NCBI RefSeq assembly: GCF_028769735.1
Contig: NC_088169.1
Location: 47,715,229 to 47,779,228, forward strand
Direction: 5' to 3'
DNA length: 64,000 bases
From: Zonotrichia leucophrys gambelii
Taxonomy: Eukaryota; Chordata; Aves; Passeriformes; Passerellidae
In this document: positions 12,701 through 24,068 of the stretch, in pieces
Layout: the number at the start of each line of letters is the position of its first letter
How positions within the stretch are numbered: the first letter of the stretch is position 1
Translations under genes and position numbers: made by a program
The notes under the pieces: model-generated
Database searches by the model: none
What the model saw: the letters and a program-made list of their open reading frames with translations, nothing else
Told to the model about the DNA's origin: nothing

Positions 12701-13113
12701 CAGACTTGCATATAAACCTTTTACATGTTTGCAGTTACTTGAGCACCCTGATGACTATTTCAAGAAATAATGACAGTAATGATGATAAAGTAGGAGCTGT
12801 CCTTTAAAAAAGTTACTACTCACCTATGTTGCAACTAGTATTGGGAGTCCCTTTTAGTCCCCTTTTATTTGTTGTCTCACAGGTGTTTCACATAAAAATT
12901 TGCTTTCATCGTGAATAGAAAAAAAAATTTTCTAAGATTTTAATTTACATATTTTCTAGTGTGTGTTTCTTCTTCTGTCCTGTGTTGGCAAAATATAGTA
13001 TTGCCCTCAGAAGACAGCCACATGAAAATTTAAATTATTAATAGCATAGCATAATTTAAACTACATTTACCTCTTTCTTCAAAATTTTCTGGCAAGGATA
13101 TGTTTTGAATTTC

Positions 13114-13395
13114 TGTGGGGGGGACAGAATGTAAGAAAATAAAGATAATGCAAAAGGTAATCTCACCTCTGAGGAGTTGCAGCTGTGCTAATTACCACAG
13201 ATTAGGAACAGGCCTGCCCTTAAGAGGCCACAGCTGTGTCCAGTGAGGATGACTGCCATAAAAGAGTGGGGCAGCTGGAGTCTGCTGTATTGTGAAGGAG
13301 TCAGTGCTGTGAGGAGATGCCTATGAGAAAGTACCAAAAAGGTATAGAACTTTTGCAATAAGATGATAACAAATTTCCAGTAAGTCTGGCAAAAT
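13114..13395 (-). mobile_element. LTR-like repeat A, copy 1
   Basis: The complement of this block aligns with 23745-24068. Shared landmarks in order on the minus strand are a GCAAAAGTTCTATA-like motif, TTTCTCATAGGCATCTCCTC, CCACTCTTTTAT, ACAGCTGTGGCCT, CTGCTCCTAAT-like and GCTGCAACTC motifs, and a C-rich end finishing ACA. CTTTTAT resembles a TATA box and the C-rich end finishes in CA, so an ERV LTR is the likely source. I do not recognise the family by name. No coding part is attached. Confidence 0.6.
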
Positions 13396-13824
13396 ACAAG
13401 CTCAATATATATGCCCATTATGCAATGATTTTGTAATCAATAAGAGGAAGATTGGAATTCCAATAGAATGGAATTATTAGAATACTGGTACTTTTGCTTA
13501 TTGGAAGTGATTTTTTTTTCTTTTAAGGACATTTAAATTTATTCAGATTTGGATTTTTTTTCTTTGTTCTTATTGAATGTGTCACTCATTCTGATGTACA
13601 CTTTTGATTCTCTGTTTTCTCAGATCTCATAAAGAGGTCAAAAATCCCACAGACTTTTTGAGTAAAGAATGCTGTGTGAATGAGACATTCTGGCAGGAAG
13701 AACAATTCATTGCCTATTTATAACAGAAATTCTTGATAAGCACCTTGGTTTAGCCACAAAAAATCCTCTTGAAAAACACAACAATATTTTCTGAATATAT
13801 GCTGCTTAGTGTGACTAATGCTGT
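13396..13824. other. Unique AT-rich DNA, no gene seen
   Basis: About 430 bp of T-rich sequence between two repeats; nothing recognisable. Confidence 0.6.
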
Positions 13825-14110
13825 GTCTGATTCCCACCAGGACAGGGTTGGTCCTCCTGGCTGTCAGGGCACTGCTGACTCATGTTCAGCTTTCTGTCGA
13901 CCAGGAGCCCCAGATCCCTTTCCATGTCACTGCTTTCCCTCCTCTTAGTCCCTGGTTTATAGACCAGGGTTGCCCCATGCCAGGTGTGGAATCTGTCACT
14001 TCTCCTGGTTAAATTTCACATGGTTTGTGAATGCCCCTTTTATTAATTTGCCAAGGTCTCTCTGCAGGATCCCTCAGCCCTCGAGGGAATTGACATTTCT
14101 TCTAAATGAA
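13825..14110 (-). mobile_element. CR1: CR1 fragment
   Basis: The plus strand shows CTGACTCATGTTCAGC followed by a C-T-G-T-C-G-A-C-C-A-G-G stretch, the antisense of a conserved CR1 segment; the same segment is at about 490-520 in the first CR1. This is an internal piece without the 3' tail. Its frame is broken. Confidence 0.75.
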
Positions 14111-16893
14111 ACTGCTTTGATTGGACCTAATACATGTATTCTTCCACTTTTAGTTCTAGTCAAAAAAAGGAAGTTTTAAGCCTTTTCATCTTTATTTGGA
14201 AATGCTTAATACTTAGATGTCAATACTACGGATCACTTGACTAATAGCAGGAAGGACAATCAGAAGCATCAGATTTACAACTTTAAATTACGATTTTGTG
14301 CCAATGGATTTTTGTTTTAAGCATTATTTACCATTTTAATTTTTTTTAAAGTTTAGATTGCAGAGCTAAAGTTTATGTCTACTGTTTGCTCTTTTAATGC
14401 AAAGCCAAATCAAAGAGTAGCACTGTGTTTTCTATTGAATTTTTTTCATCATTGTAAGCACAGGCAGAGAAGAATAGGGAAAAAAAAAGAAAAACATGCC
14501 ATTGCTCACCTCTTAACATTTAAACAAATGTTTCATGGTTAAAGCTACAATACACACATCCTAAAGTGTTAAAATATTCTGACCATCCCCAAAAGCCATA
14601 AGCTCTTCTACCATTGACACCCAAGTATTTAACCTTCTCTTCAGCCTCTTATTCTAATAATGGTTCTTCCAGAGACACGACTGCAAAAACTCTCTGCACT
14701 TCTTTCTGCACACAAATTAGGATGTGAAAATCAATGGGTCTGTCCTCAAGGAGCTGCATTCTGGCCTTCTGACCTCACATAGTTTCCAGATAGCTACCCA
14801 GTCTACTGGCCTAACTTGTTATCTTAGCACACTCCACATTGACATCCTATTTTTTTCCAGGTGCATTTCAGTCCTGCATTTGAAGGTTTTTCAGGTCGTA
14901 ATTTTCTACCTATTATTTAACTGCTTAACTCTTGATTTTCCACTAAGTTGAAGCATAAATTTGCTCCAATAATTTATCCTCATATAAAGAGATAATGCAC
15001 AAAGAGAAATATTATTTATTGTGTGCCCTTTGAAAGTTGTTTTGTCCTAAGCTTTCAGTTTTCATGTACACAGTTAAGTCTCAGTGAAGCATTTTATCTT
15101 CTGAGGAGAAAAATATTATATTCTAAACCAGAAGCCTGTACCATGTATTAATGAATGGAATCAAGCTTGGAATATCCTGGGAGTGTTTTTCTTTAGTATT
15201 ACTGTGTGAATTTATCCTCAGTAGAAGGAAAAGTGAAATCCAAAAAAAATTTGGAAATACAAGGATGAATGAATCTGAACTTGAAGCTTCCTAGAAATGA
15301 ATGAGAAATATAAAAGTAAAATTGTCCAGCCACAGATTCAGTAGGTAATATAGCCATTCTAAAACTGCAAAATAATAGTATGCAAATTATTTTCAGAAAG
15401 TTCTTGAAAACAAATCCAGTCATCTAGCATAGAAACTTTATTTGAATCAAATAACATTTATTCAGTGGCTGCAGAGGAATTGGCTTATAATACATAATAG
15501 AAGGAATACAAGCTTCAGGTCTCTGAAGAGATCCACAGTGGAACACAAGAGCAGCAAAGATCAGAGTACCTGGTTTCTGTTTGTGGGGGGAAGTGAAAGT
15601 GTGTCATTAGGAGTGCTACAAACCAATGGTAGCACAGGTAGTGACAGCCAAAGCAGCATGTGTTGGGATCAAAGCTTGGCAAAGGATTTCAGAGTCCATT
15701 CAGACTTCAAACTTTTTTAACCCTCTCCCACACCTACTCTTCAATAAGTTGAAAGCTTGAAATGCATTCTTCTCTGTAATATTTGTATCAGAAGTGAAGG
15801 AAAAAAGACTTAGAATACACTGATCCACCTGCCAGCCATTGATCACTCATTAGTTTTTCAATAAAATGAAGCAAAAAATGAAAAAAACCCATTAGACTTG
15901 CACACAAAATCGTCTAAAGCTTATAGAACAACTCTCCACAAAGGTTACATTAAAGTGTTCTTGTTTATGTTTACTAAATGCCTTAGAATGAATGTTCTGC
16001 TGAGTTTATACTTTCAAAGGCTCTAGACAAAAATGCACAAAATATTTTGAAGGGAGAATAGGTAACAGTTACTTGTATAAAAGGTAGTACAAGTCTTTCA
16101 TCTTCCTTCCTCACAGCGTGCAGTAAAATCCAGCATCAAAATATAACTACTCCCAAAATAAATTGAGAGCAAATGTGTACACATGGCTGCATTCTCATTA
16201 AAGTTTCTTTAAAGTATCTGTGACTACAGAAAGTATCTTCCTTTTTCCTGAAGGCAAAATAGTTTCTGCATTTTTTTTACTTTGTCTCTATCTTTCAACT
16301 TCATTTGTAAATGCATTCATCCGCAATATGAAAGGAAAAAAAATTATCATAATCTGAGTTAGGAAAAAAAATAAGATAGCTAAAACAGATGAAAAAATAA
16401 TTTTGTAAGTAGATTTTCAAATAATTAGTGATTAATTTCTACTTCAATAATGAAAATAAATCATCACTATTTAATTTTTGATATACAAAATAAAAACAAT
16501 ATATTACTGAACAGGTCTCTGGATCCACAATGAAGAGCAACCTCATGGTGGAAAAAGAAAGGCTCCTGTACCTGTTGTACCACACTTAAGGGCCATGCAC
16601 TTGTAATTTGGAATCCTACTGTTCATTCCTTCGGCACCTCTTGAGCTCTCATCTCCACATGCAAAGGCTGCTGTACAGTGACACTGCCCTGGTGTCCTGA
16701 ATACTCCCACCCTGATGGCCCAGCCTCGGCAGAGTGTGAATTGTTATCAGGCTGGACTTCTTACAGGAAATGATGGACGCCCCAAGAAGGAGACTCCTCT
16801 GCACTGCCCATTGCTCCTCATGGCAGCCACTGGACAGAAAGTTTCTATTGCTTTCTCTTCCCTTTGTTTATGCTTTTATTTCCATGTTTGTTT

Positions 16894-16906
16894 GGGGGGG
16901 GGGGGG
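16894..16906 (+). repeat. 13-base G homopolymer
   Basis: Thirteen consecutive G residues between T-rich flanks, on the same strand as the G/T-rich tract that follows at 17034. Confidence 0.95.
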
Positions 16907-17033
16907 TTTGCTCAGTGTTGGGTATTTGAAATTGGTGAATTCTATTAGCTGCAGGCCCCACAAAGGAGTTTCTGCACTTGTAAGCATATCACAGGTTTTG
17001 ACTCCACAGAATACGTAACTGAGTTGTTTTGAG

Positions 17034-17129
17034 ATGGGTTGGGGTGGCTTTTTTTGTTTGGTTGGGTTTTTGGTTGTTGGGTTTTTGGGTTTTTTTCCAT
17101 TATTTTATGGTTGGTTGGTTTTGGGTTTT
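17034..17129 (+). repeat. G/T-rich tract with repeated GGGTTT and GGTTGG
   Basis: The plus strand contains many short G runs separated by T, including GGGTTGGGGTGG, TTGGGTTTTTGG and GGTTGGTTGG. The motif resembles telomere-like or G-quadruplex-forming sequence but is not a regular TTAGGG array. Confidence 0.8.
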
Positions 17130-17928
17130 TTGTGTAAAGATACATAGAGAATAAAATAAGAAAAGTGATATAATAATTCTCTACAAATCATTTGCAATTA
17201 AAAGTGTTTTAATCCTGACTGCAATCAGGAGTGAGAGGATGAGTAAAGAAATAAGGTTTTAGTTGAAGATTAATTTAGAAAATAAGCATAAGTATTTCTT
17301 TTTCTTGCAGTTCTGGTCTAGTAGAAAAGAAGCCTTTACATTTTATGCTAAAAAAAAGTGGACATAGATTCAGTTTGAGTTTCTAGAAGAATTTTAACAA
17401 ATTAAAAAACCCCAAACACCCTCAAAAACACTCAGTCCACAATTTAATCTTTCAGGATATTTGAGTCACTCTTTTAATCAAGAACCACATTAATAATATA
17501 TGCTTTTTGTAAGAACACCTAAGGGAAATAAAACTGCAGCTAAAAGCAGAAAACATTTAATAATGGAAAGAATTAGATCTTGAAAAAAATGAAGAACTCA
17601 ATATGATGAAGATGTAAAAGTCCACAGAGTAATAATATAAAGAAATAATCTCATATCACAATGTAACAAGGATATTTCTTGATTACAATAAAAATGAGTT
17701 TGCAAAATGCCCTATACAGATACTAACTAATCAAAAATGTGGTCTACAGGCATGTATTTTACCAATGAAGTAAAAAACTAGGGGTGTTTTGAGACCTGAA
17801 TAATAAAAGAAAAGTTGACTGGGAAATGATAGGACTAATACAAGAACCTAGCAATGTTCATAACTGTTTAATTGTAAGAAACAAAGTTTTCAGCCATACC
17901 TAACAGTCAATTCTTTATGTGGAGTAAA

Positions 17929-17978
17929 AAAAACAATAACTTGTAAAATAAAGAAAAACAATAACTTGCAAAATAAAG
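17929..17978. repeat. 25 bp tandem duplication
   Basis: Units at 17929-17953 and 17954-17978 abut and differ at a single base (ACTTGT versus ACTTGC). Confidence 0.95.
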
Positions 17979-20900
17979 ATTCTTTTTCCCAGTAAGGTAA
18001 ATTAAGCAAAGTACAAATCCAACAATCCTTAAATAAGAATTCTTAATACAAGATTCCTTGTTTATTGCAATGATCTCTTTCATGTGCCAACACTACTGTT
18101 ACTGGTCGGGATGGATTTATTTATTGTTATGCTCTCCCATTCTTAGAACTAGCCAATGAGGAATACCAAGTCTTTTGTCATGTAAAAATAGAAATGTCAT
18201 GCCACTTCAAGGCCTGCCATGGATCATGTTTGCCTCCAGTCCAGATGAGGCTGAAGGTGACTTAATGCAGAAAATAAGAACAGTGTTCCATGATTCTGTG
18301 TTAGCTCAATTTTTTCCCATTATTAATTCACATCAAATAAAGTATTTTGCTAGTAATAAATTAAACTAATACTCCCAATTATTTCAATTTATCAGGTATA
18401 ATTAAGTGGTATAGCCAACATTTCACACAGATAGTAGTTGCAAGTAAGTAGTTATTGTAAGTGGATTGACATATATATGACCTGTAATAAATATATAATG
18501 TAGAGGAAGACTGTTTCTGAAAGCAGGTGTACCAAATACAGCCATAATATAATAAGAAAAATAGCACATGCTATACAGGAGACCTCAGGCTATAGAAAAA
18601 AATTACCAAATATCAATTACTGATATTAAAAGAAATTCAGGCTGGCAGTTCATGTAAGTCACTGAACATATGATAAATTCAGATGTGAGAAGAACCTCAG
18701 AAGACAAAAGCAAGGCATAGATTTTACTAGCAAACAAAAAAAGTAAAGACAAGCATGTCCTGTAATAAGGAGAAAGAAAACATAAATGTAAATTACATAT
18801 TCATTTCTTGGCAAAGAAGAAGAGACTGCAATCATCAATACTACATTCCTATTAGCAAAGAACTTGGGACAGAAACAACATGCCCTGAATCCCCTCCCAA
18901 ATTGAATCTAAAGACCTCTGGCCATGAAAGACATAGTATAACATCAAAGAAATTGAGACATAGTAGAAAGCTTGTATGAGTTTAACCTGTATATAATTTG
19001 AACAATTGTTACTATTGCTATAACTATACTAATAATATGTCTTTGGCTAGAATGTTAAGGTTTACTTCTAATTAAGACTTTAATTATTATTTTACTTCTA
19101 ATTTAGATTAGCAGTACATTCCTGATTTGGAAAATAAGGTGCAGTCCTCGTGGCCCACAGCAACATTTCTAAGTACAACGGCTGACAGATATGACACAGG
19201 ATTTATGGAATGTCCTGTTCTTTGAGCACCTGGTATTGCCCCACAATGTACTAACCATCTATGCATAAGTAATTGGACACTTTGTTATTCATAAATCCTT
19301 TTGTTGTCAACCATTACTCATCAGATCCACAATTACCAGGAGCCATTTATTTCATTTGAATTTTCAATTTAATTCCTTCAGTGTTAAATGAATTTATAAC
19401 TGTCATTTGCCATTGTACTTTTCTGGCTTTATTTATTGTTTATTCTCAAAGTAAAGTGATTCCATATCATAGCAATATTCTTGTAAGCAAACTTTTTTTT
19501 TGCCATTTCCCACTTTAAAGATGTTATGTGACTTTGAAGGTTCTATGAAACTACTGTTTGCACAGAAAAACTACCAAGTGATGCTGCCTAACTTTAAACA
19601 TCTAAAATACAACTAATTCGAAGTTATCTGTATAACTAGGAAAGAGAATAACTGTATTAGGAGATAATTCAGTAGGTTACCTGGGTGTAAAATATTTATA
19701 TTAGGATGAGATAGAGTTTTCTAGAAGTCCCTGTTTCTGCCTTTATAGACAGCATAGATGGCTAATTGATGTCTCCTTTAGTCAAATTACACACTTAACT
19801 GCTATCCTTAGGTTTGAATGTAATCTTAGTGTGTTTTCACTGATTTTGTACAAGAAACAGCATAATGTCCATATTTTTCATTTGTTGAGGGTTCTTTTTT
19901 TTTTTTTTTTTTGCTAGCAGCAATGATGCAGAATAAAATCAATACTGTCACCAGGACAGTAACAGTAGCTGCAGGACATGGAAATGGAAAGCTGATATTT
20001 AAAGAAGATAGTGGCTCACAACTTCTAGGTATTATTTCTGTTTTTAGGAGGCAATAATGCTAAGCAAGTACATTAGCACCAGACTGCAACCTTATCGACA
20101 AAGCTTCTGTACAGCTCTGAATAAGAACCAAAATTAGGAAAAAATGTATGTGAAAATGAATGGACAAGAAAATTCTCAGAGACTGGAGGAGCAAACTCCA
20201 GTAGTGTTCTGGAATCAGAAAGCTATTTGCTTCTGCATTTTTCTTTTAAATGCATGTTCATAACTCATACAATCATGCTTAACCTTTATTGTTCATTTCT
20301 CTTCAGTTTTAAAAGGATCTATAAGAGAGTGAAGTACATTTCAGACAAGGCCAACTTAAGAACTGGTTTGTTCTCAGCTCATTTCTATTGGGATAAAGTA
20401 TGTAAGCAGAAATGTCTAATTTGATTTTACATTTACATATATATATATAAAATTTTTGTCCCATAATGCAATATGAATAGAAAGGGCTTTTTCTTGCTTA
20501 TATTATCCACCATTTCTCTCAAAATCATGGTCTTTGTTTCTCCTAATAAACATAAATGCTTGTTCTAGTTTCAAGTGTTTTTGTCTTTTCCCAGCTTAGT
20601 GTTTCTGTCACAAAGGGATAAATCTTCATTCAAATTTGGTTTCATGAGAACTTGTTTTGGCCAAATCTTTGCTTGGTACTTACCTGAGGACCTTATACTG
20701 TGGAAGAATATTTCCTTTTTCCCCCCATTTTAAAATTCATGAAAATACTCCTTTTATTGATCCCCAAATCTGCCATTAAATGACTCATTTACTTGATCAA
20801 CTCATTTGACTTAAGGTATTCATTGACACTCTCCATTAGGCATTCCATTTAATCTGATCATAATGAAGTGTAAAGGACAATATTTAGACAAAATATTTAA

Positions 20901-21837
20901 ACAAAATACATGGAGAAAAGTGGTACATGTCAGTGAATAGATGTATAATTTGGTTTTTTTCTTATTAGCAACTGATTTTGTTTTCTACCTCACTTAAGCT
21001 CCAAGAAGTAACTCAAAATGACTGGAATAAAATACTCTGTCTTCTGGACATATCTTTACTCCAACAATGATCAAAGTGCCTTCTGCTGCCCTTCCTGTCA
21101 CTGCTCTATGCATATATATCAACAAAAGCTTTGTCAACTAACCTTACACAGATTTCCAGGAAAAATGATCCCTGAATTTTCTGTGTTATGCTTATCCTCT
21201 GGAGCACATTATAAACTTTTTTGCTATTTCATTCTGTATTTAGAGCAGCTCTACCAATGTTCTCTTCAGAACTGCCAACTTTCATAATGTCTGAAGGTCT
21301 CAGCAGCTATGTAAAAAAACCCTTTCTAAGTTCTCCAGGAAGCAGTTTTGTTAACCCAGTATTTGGCAATTTATTCTGAATCAATAGTCAAATATTTCTT
21401 AGTGTGGTACTTTAGCTTTTTAACATTGTAATTATTTAAACTGTCAAGTAAAAATAAGCTGCAGAGAAGTAATAGCCACTAATTTTCCAATAAATTTTTT
21501 TTGCTATGACTTTGTCTTTTTGACTTAATAGATATAAATTAAATTGCTTTGGTTGTTCGTCTTGATTTGCATTTTTTTGCTCAACAGTTTTGTATAGCTT
21601 CAAGAAGAAAAATTTCCTTTCAGTTCTAAATTGTTGGGACTGACTGTTTTGAAAAGAATGTTAACAACATATTTAAGCAACTATTCATTTGCTTTCTACT
21701 TGACTGGATGTATGCCTTTAGCTTGCTAAAAAACTACTCTTACTTCAATACTTGAAAGATGAACTATAGAGAGCTATGAAATCACACCTAGAAAGCTGTT
21801 TCAAAATTCTGAAATCAAATATATATTTATGGCAGCC

Positions 21838-21975
21838 ATTATCAAGGCCAGGTTGGATGAGGCTTTGAACAACCTTGTCTAGGGAAAGATGTCCCTGCCC
21901 ATGACAGGGAGGCTGGAACAAAATTATTTTAAAGCTCATTTAAACCGAAACCCTGCTATTTTGTGATTCTATTAT
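21838..21975 (+). mobile_element. CR1: CR1 3' end
   Basis: The motif AGGCCAGGTTGGATGAGGCT, followed by a GTCCCTGCCCATG stretch and ending with TTGTGATTCTATTATA, is the standard end of CR1 ORF2 plus the short 3' UTR and tail on the plus strand. It is heavily 5' truncated. Confidence 0.85.
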
Positions 21976-23744
21976 ATATAGTGATAATCCCTTCCCTGCT
22001 CAAATAGGCAAATGGAGTCTCAGTTCATAAGCATTTGTACTCATTCCCCAAAATAACATGGCCAGATGCACAGAAAATGTTATTCTGTTTCAAGCCCAGT
22101 TGTCATAGCCAATATGAGTTTAGTACAGCCCAACATATACGAGTCACATATTTGCATGCATATTGCATGAAGCTATGCACAAGCAATAAAAAATATAAAG
22201 TTTTCTAGAGATGAAAGGCCAGGTTAAATTAGTTTACCTTCTCATACCGTAACTGGAAGAAGATATCACATAGTGTTAACTCCTTTTGAGACCAGCCAAA
22301 GGTATGACTATGTCTATCTGTAAAACTAGAATGTATAAGGGACCAAATCATCTTTTAACAATGATGTTTATTACCCATATTTGGAATTACCTGTCCTGCA
22401 ATCATGTTTCCTCAGTTGCATTCCGATCCTAACTCCCAGGTCAATTCCCTCAGAACATGCTTGTCATAGACAACAAACATACACTTGTATTTTACTGATT
22501 TCAAGGATATTTATAAATGGAGCATCCACTAAAACAGCTATTGAACAATTTTTGAAGACACTATAAATCAAGGTGAAAGAACACTGACAAACATAGAGAT
22601 GTTTAGTCAGATCAAATTGAGATCAATTTTTTTCCTTATTTTTCCATTTACTTCCAAGGTATCGTATCTGCTTTTGGTATATTACATCTGAAGTTGCTAT
22701 TTCAGCAATTTCCATTTATTAATTCAGACATCATTCTTAGACTGTGGTTCTTGCAATGTCAAAAAATAAAATATTTCTAGTTTGTTTTCTTCACAGAGTT
22801 TAAAACCAAACTGATATAAAATAGTAAGATATTTTTAAAAAATCCAACTAAACCTCATTGGCTTTCTATTTCTGCAATCACAGGGGTAATTTCTTGAAAG
22901 CAGCTCTCTCCAATTTTACTGTAAACCTCAAATCACACCGCAGCATTGTTGTTTACATTTGGCACAGAGCAATTTGAAAGATTTGAGGGATGTGGCATGG
23001 ATACTTAAAAAAAAAAGAAAAAAATCTTTCCCTGAGTCAAAGCCATCAAAAGGCAGGCCCTCAAGCACATATGCCATCAAGCACTGAGACATGCAGCAAA
23101 ACTTGCCAAAATTGATCCCGGCTGAAGGCCAAAACAGAAAAGAAGGACTTTCAAACACTCTGGAATGGAGATACCATCAAAGGAATTGAAATTGGAGGAG
23201 AAAAAAAAAAGAAATTTGGGAAATTTAGTGACTATAAGAAAATAGACCAAGTGCAGTGCAGAGGACCAAAAGTAAGCTCACAGATGTCGCAAAAGCAGAG
23301 GAAAAAGTCAAGGAAGAAGACAAAACTTGGAGGGGAAAATATGAAGGACATGGCATGGAGAATTAAAAAAAAAAAAAAATTCTTGTCCAAATCAAACCCA
23401 TAAAAAGGCAGGCCATATGCAATTTGAAAGACTCATCTTTTTAAACATTACATGGTGACAGGAAGGACCAGCAAAAGACTGATAGCCTTAGGAACCAGCT
23501 CCAAAAGTAAATCCATCTTCTCCCTTTCTTTCTTTGTTTAAGTGTTAGCAGCACAGCTTCATTCTTAGAAATTTGCATATCTCTAATTATTCTTTGTTTC
23601 CAAGAATAAAAATATGTATAATAAGTCAGAGATTTTGTCCCCACTCAGCATGAGCAATAAAGCTTAAATATCTGTGAGATCTGACTGCCCCAATTTCTTG
23701 TTACTTATAGTTTATTAATGGAAAATTAGACAATATTAAGAAAG
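21976..23744. other. Unique AT-rich DNA with local duplication
   Basis: No gene seen. The main internal structure is a diverged local duplication at 22985-23414. Open frames (22381-22566 plus, 22928-23158 minus, 23441-23644 minus) are under 80 codons and unsupported. Confidence 0.6.
22985..23414. repeat. Diverged local duplication, about 356 bp period
   Basis: The block at 22985-23059 recurs at 23341-23414. Both contain GGCATGGA, an A-rich run, a TC-rich stretch and end in AAAAGGCAGGCC. The motif GCAATTTGAAAGA lies before copy 1 (near 22970) and after copy 2 (near 23420), which suggests a larger tandem unit. Identity is roughly three quarters by eye. Confidence 0.65.
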
Positions 23745-24068
23745 ATAAAATGTTGTCATTTTAGTGCAAGAGTTCTATTGTCAGTACACTGCAAAGGTTC
23801 CATATTGCTAGAGTTTCATACTTTCTTGATGTTTCTCGTAGGCAGCTCCTCTAGGCACCACCTCTTCCTTGTCCTCACAGCAACCAACTGACCCCAATTC
23901 CCCTTGACCAACCAATCCACTCTTTTATAACACTCTTATTGGCTACAGCTGTGGCCTGTTAACATCAAACCTGCTCCTAATCCTTAATAAGTGGCTCTGC
24001 TGCAACTCTTTAGGGGGTAAGATTTTTTGTTATACTACCTGTATTTACTCGTGTTCTATCCCCCTACA
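23745..24068 (+). mobile_element. LTR-like repeat A, copy 2
   Basis: This is the plus-strand counterpart of 13114-13395. It shows TTTCTCGTAGGCAGCTCCTC, then CCACTCTTTTATAAC (TATA-like), ACAGCTGTGGCCTGTTAAC, CTGCTCCTAATCC and GCTGCAACTC, and ends CCCCCTACA at 24068. The terminal CA and the TATA-like box in the middle fit an LTR with the R-U5 part downstream. Copy 2 has about 40 bp more than copy 1 near its middle. No internal retroviral sequence adjoins it. Confidence 0.6.

Larger units (their letters stand above)
6991..13113. other. Unique AT-rich DNA, no gene seen
   Basis: Six kilobases without a recognisable exon or interspersed repeat. Visible content: a 30 bp-period duplication (7911-7964), a CAAA-type tract (9660-9757) and an A/CAAA tract near 11500-11556. 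The open frames at 8881-9111, 9083-9298, 10939-11133 and 12526-12807 on the plus strand are short and do not resemble known proteins; the last is 93 codons and hydrophilic but unsupported. Confidence 0.6.
14111..21837. other. Unique AT-rich DNA, no gene seen
   Basis: Nearly 8 kb without a supported gene. It holds a less AT-rich unassigned block (about 16500-16890), a 13-base G run (16894-16906), a G/T-rich tract (17034-17129), a 25 bp tandem duplication (17929-17978) and an 18-base T run (19895-19912). Open frames such as 15442-15720 plus (92 codons), 16770-17018 plus (82 codons) and 21018-21287 plus (89 codons) resemble nothing known and lack good exon boundaries. Confidence 0.6.

Noticed and set aside
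12526..12807. 93-codon plus-strand frame of balanced composition
   Set aside because: No recognisable family or promoter; the CTTTTACAG before the second methionine could be a splice acceptor, but no donor or partner exon was found.
17034..17129. Interstitial telomere repeat
   Set aside because: G/T-rich but without regular TTAGGG units.
17300..17400. Possible exon after TTCTTTTTCTTGCAG
   Set aside because: The acceptor-like motif is followed by AT-rich sequence with stops in all frames within a short distance.
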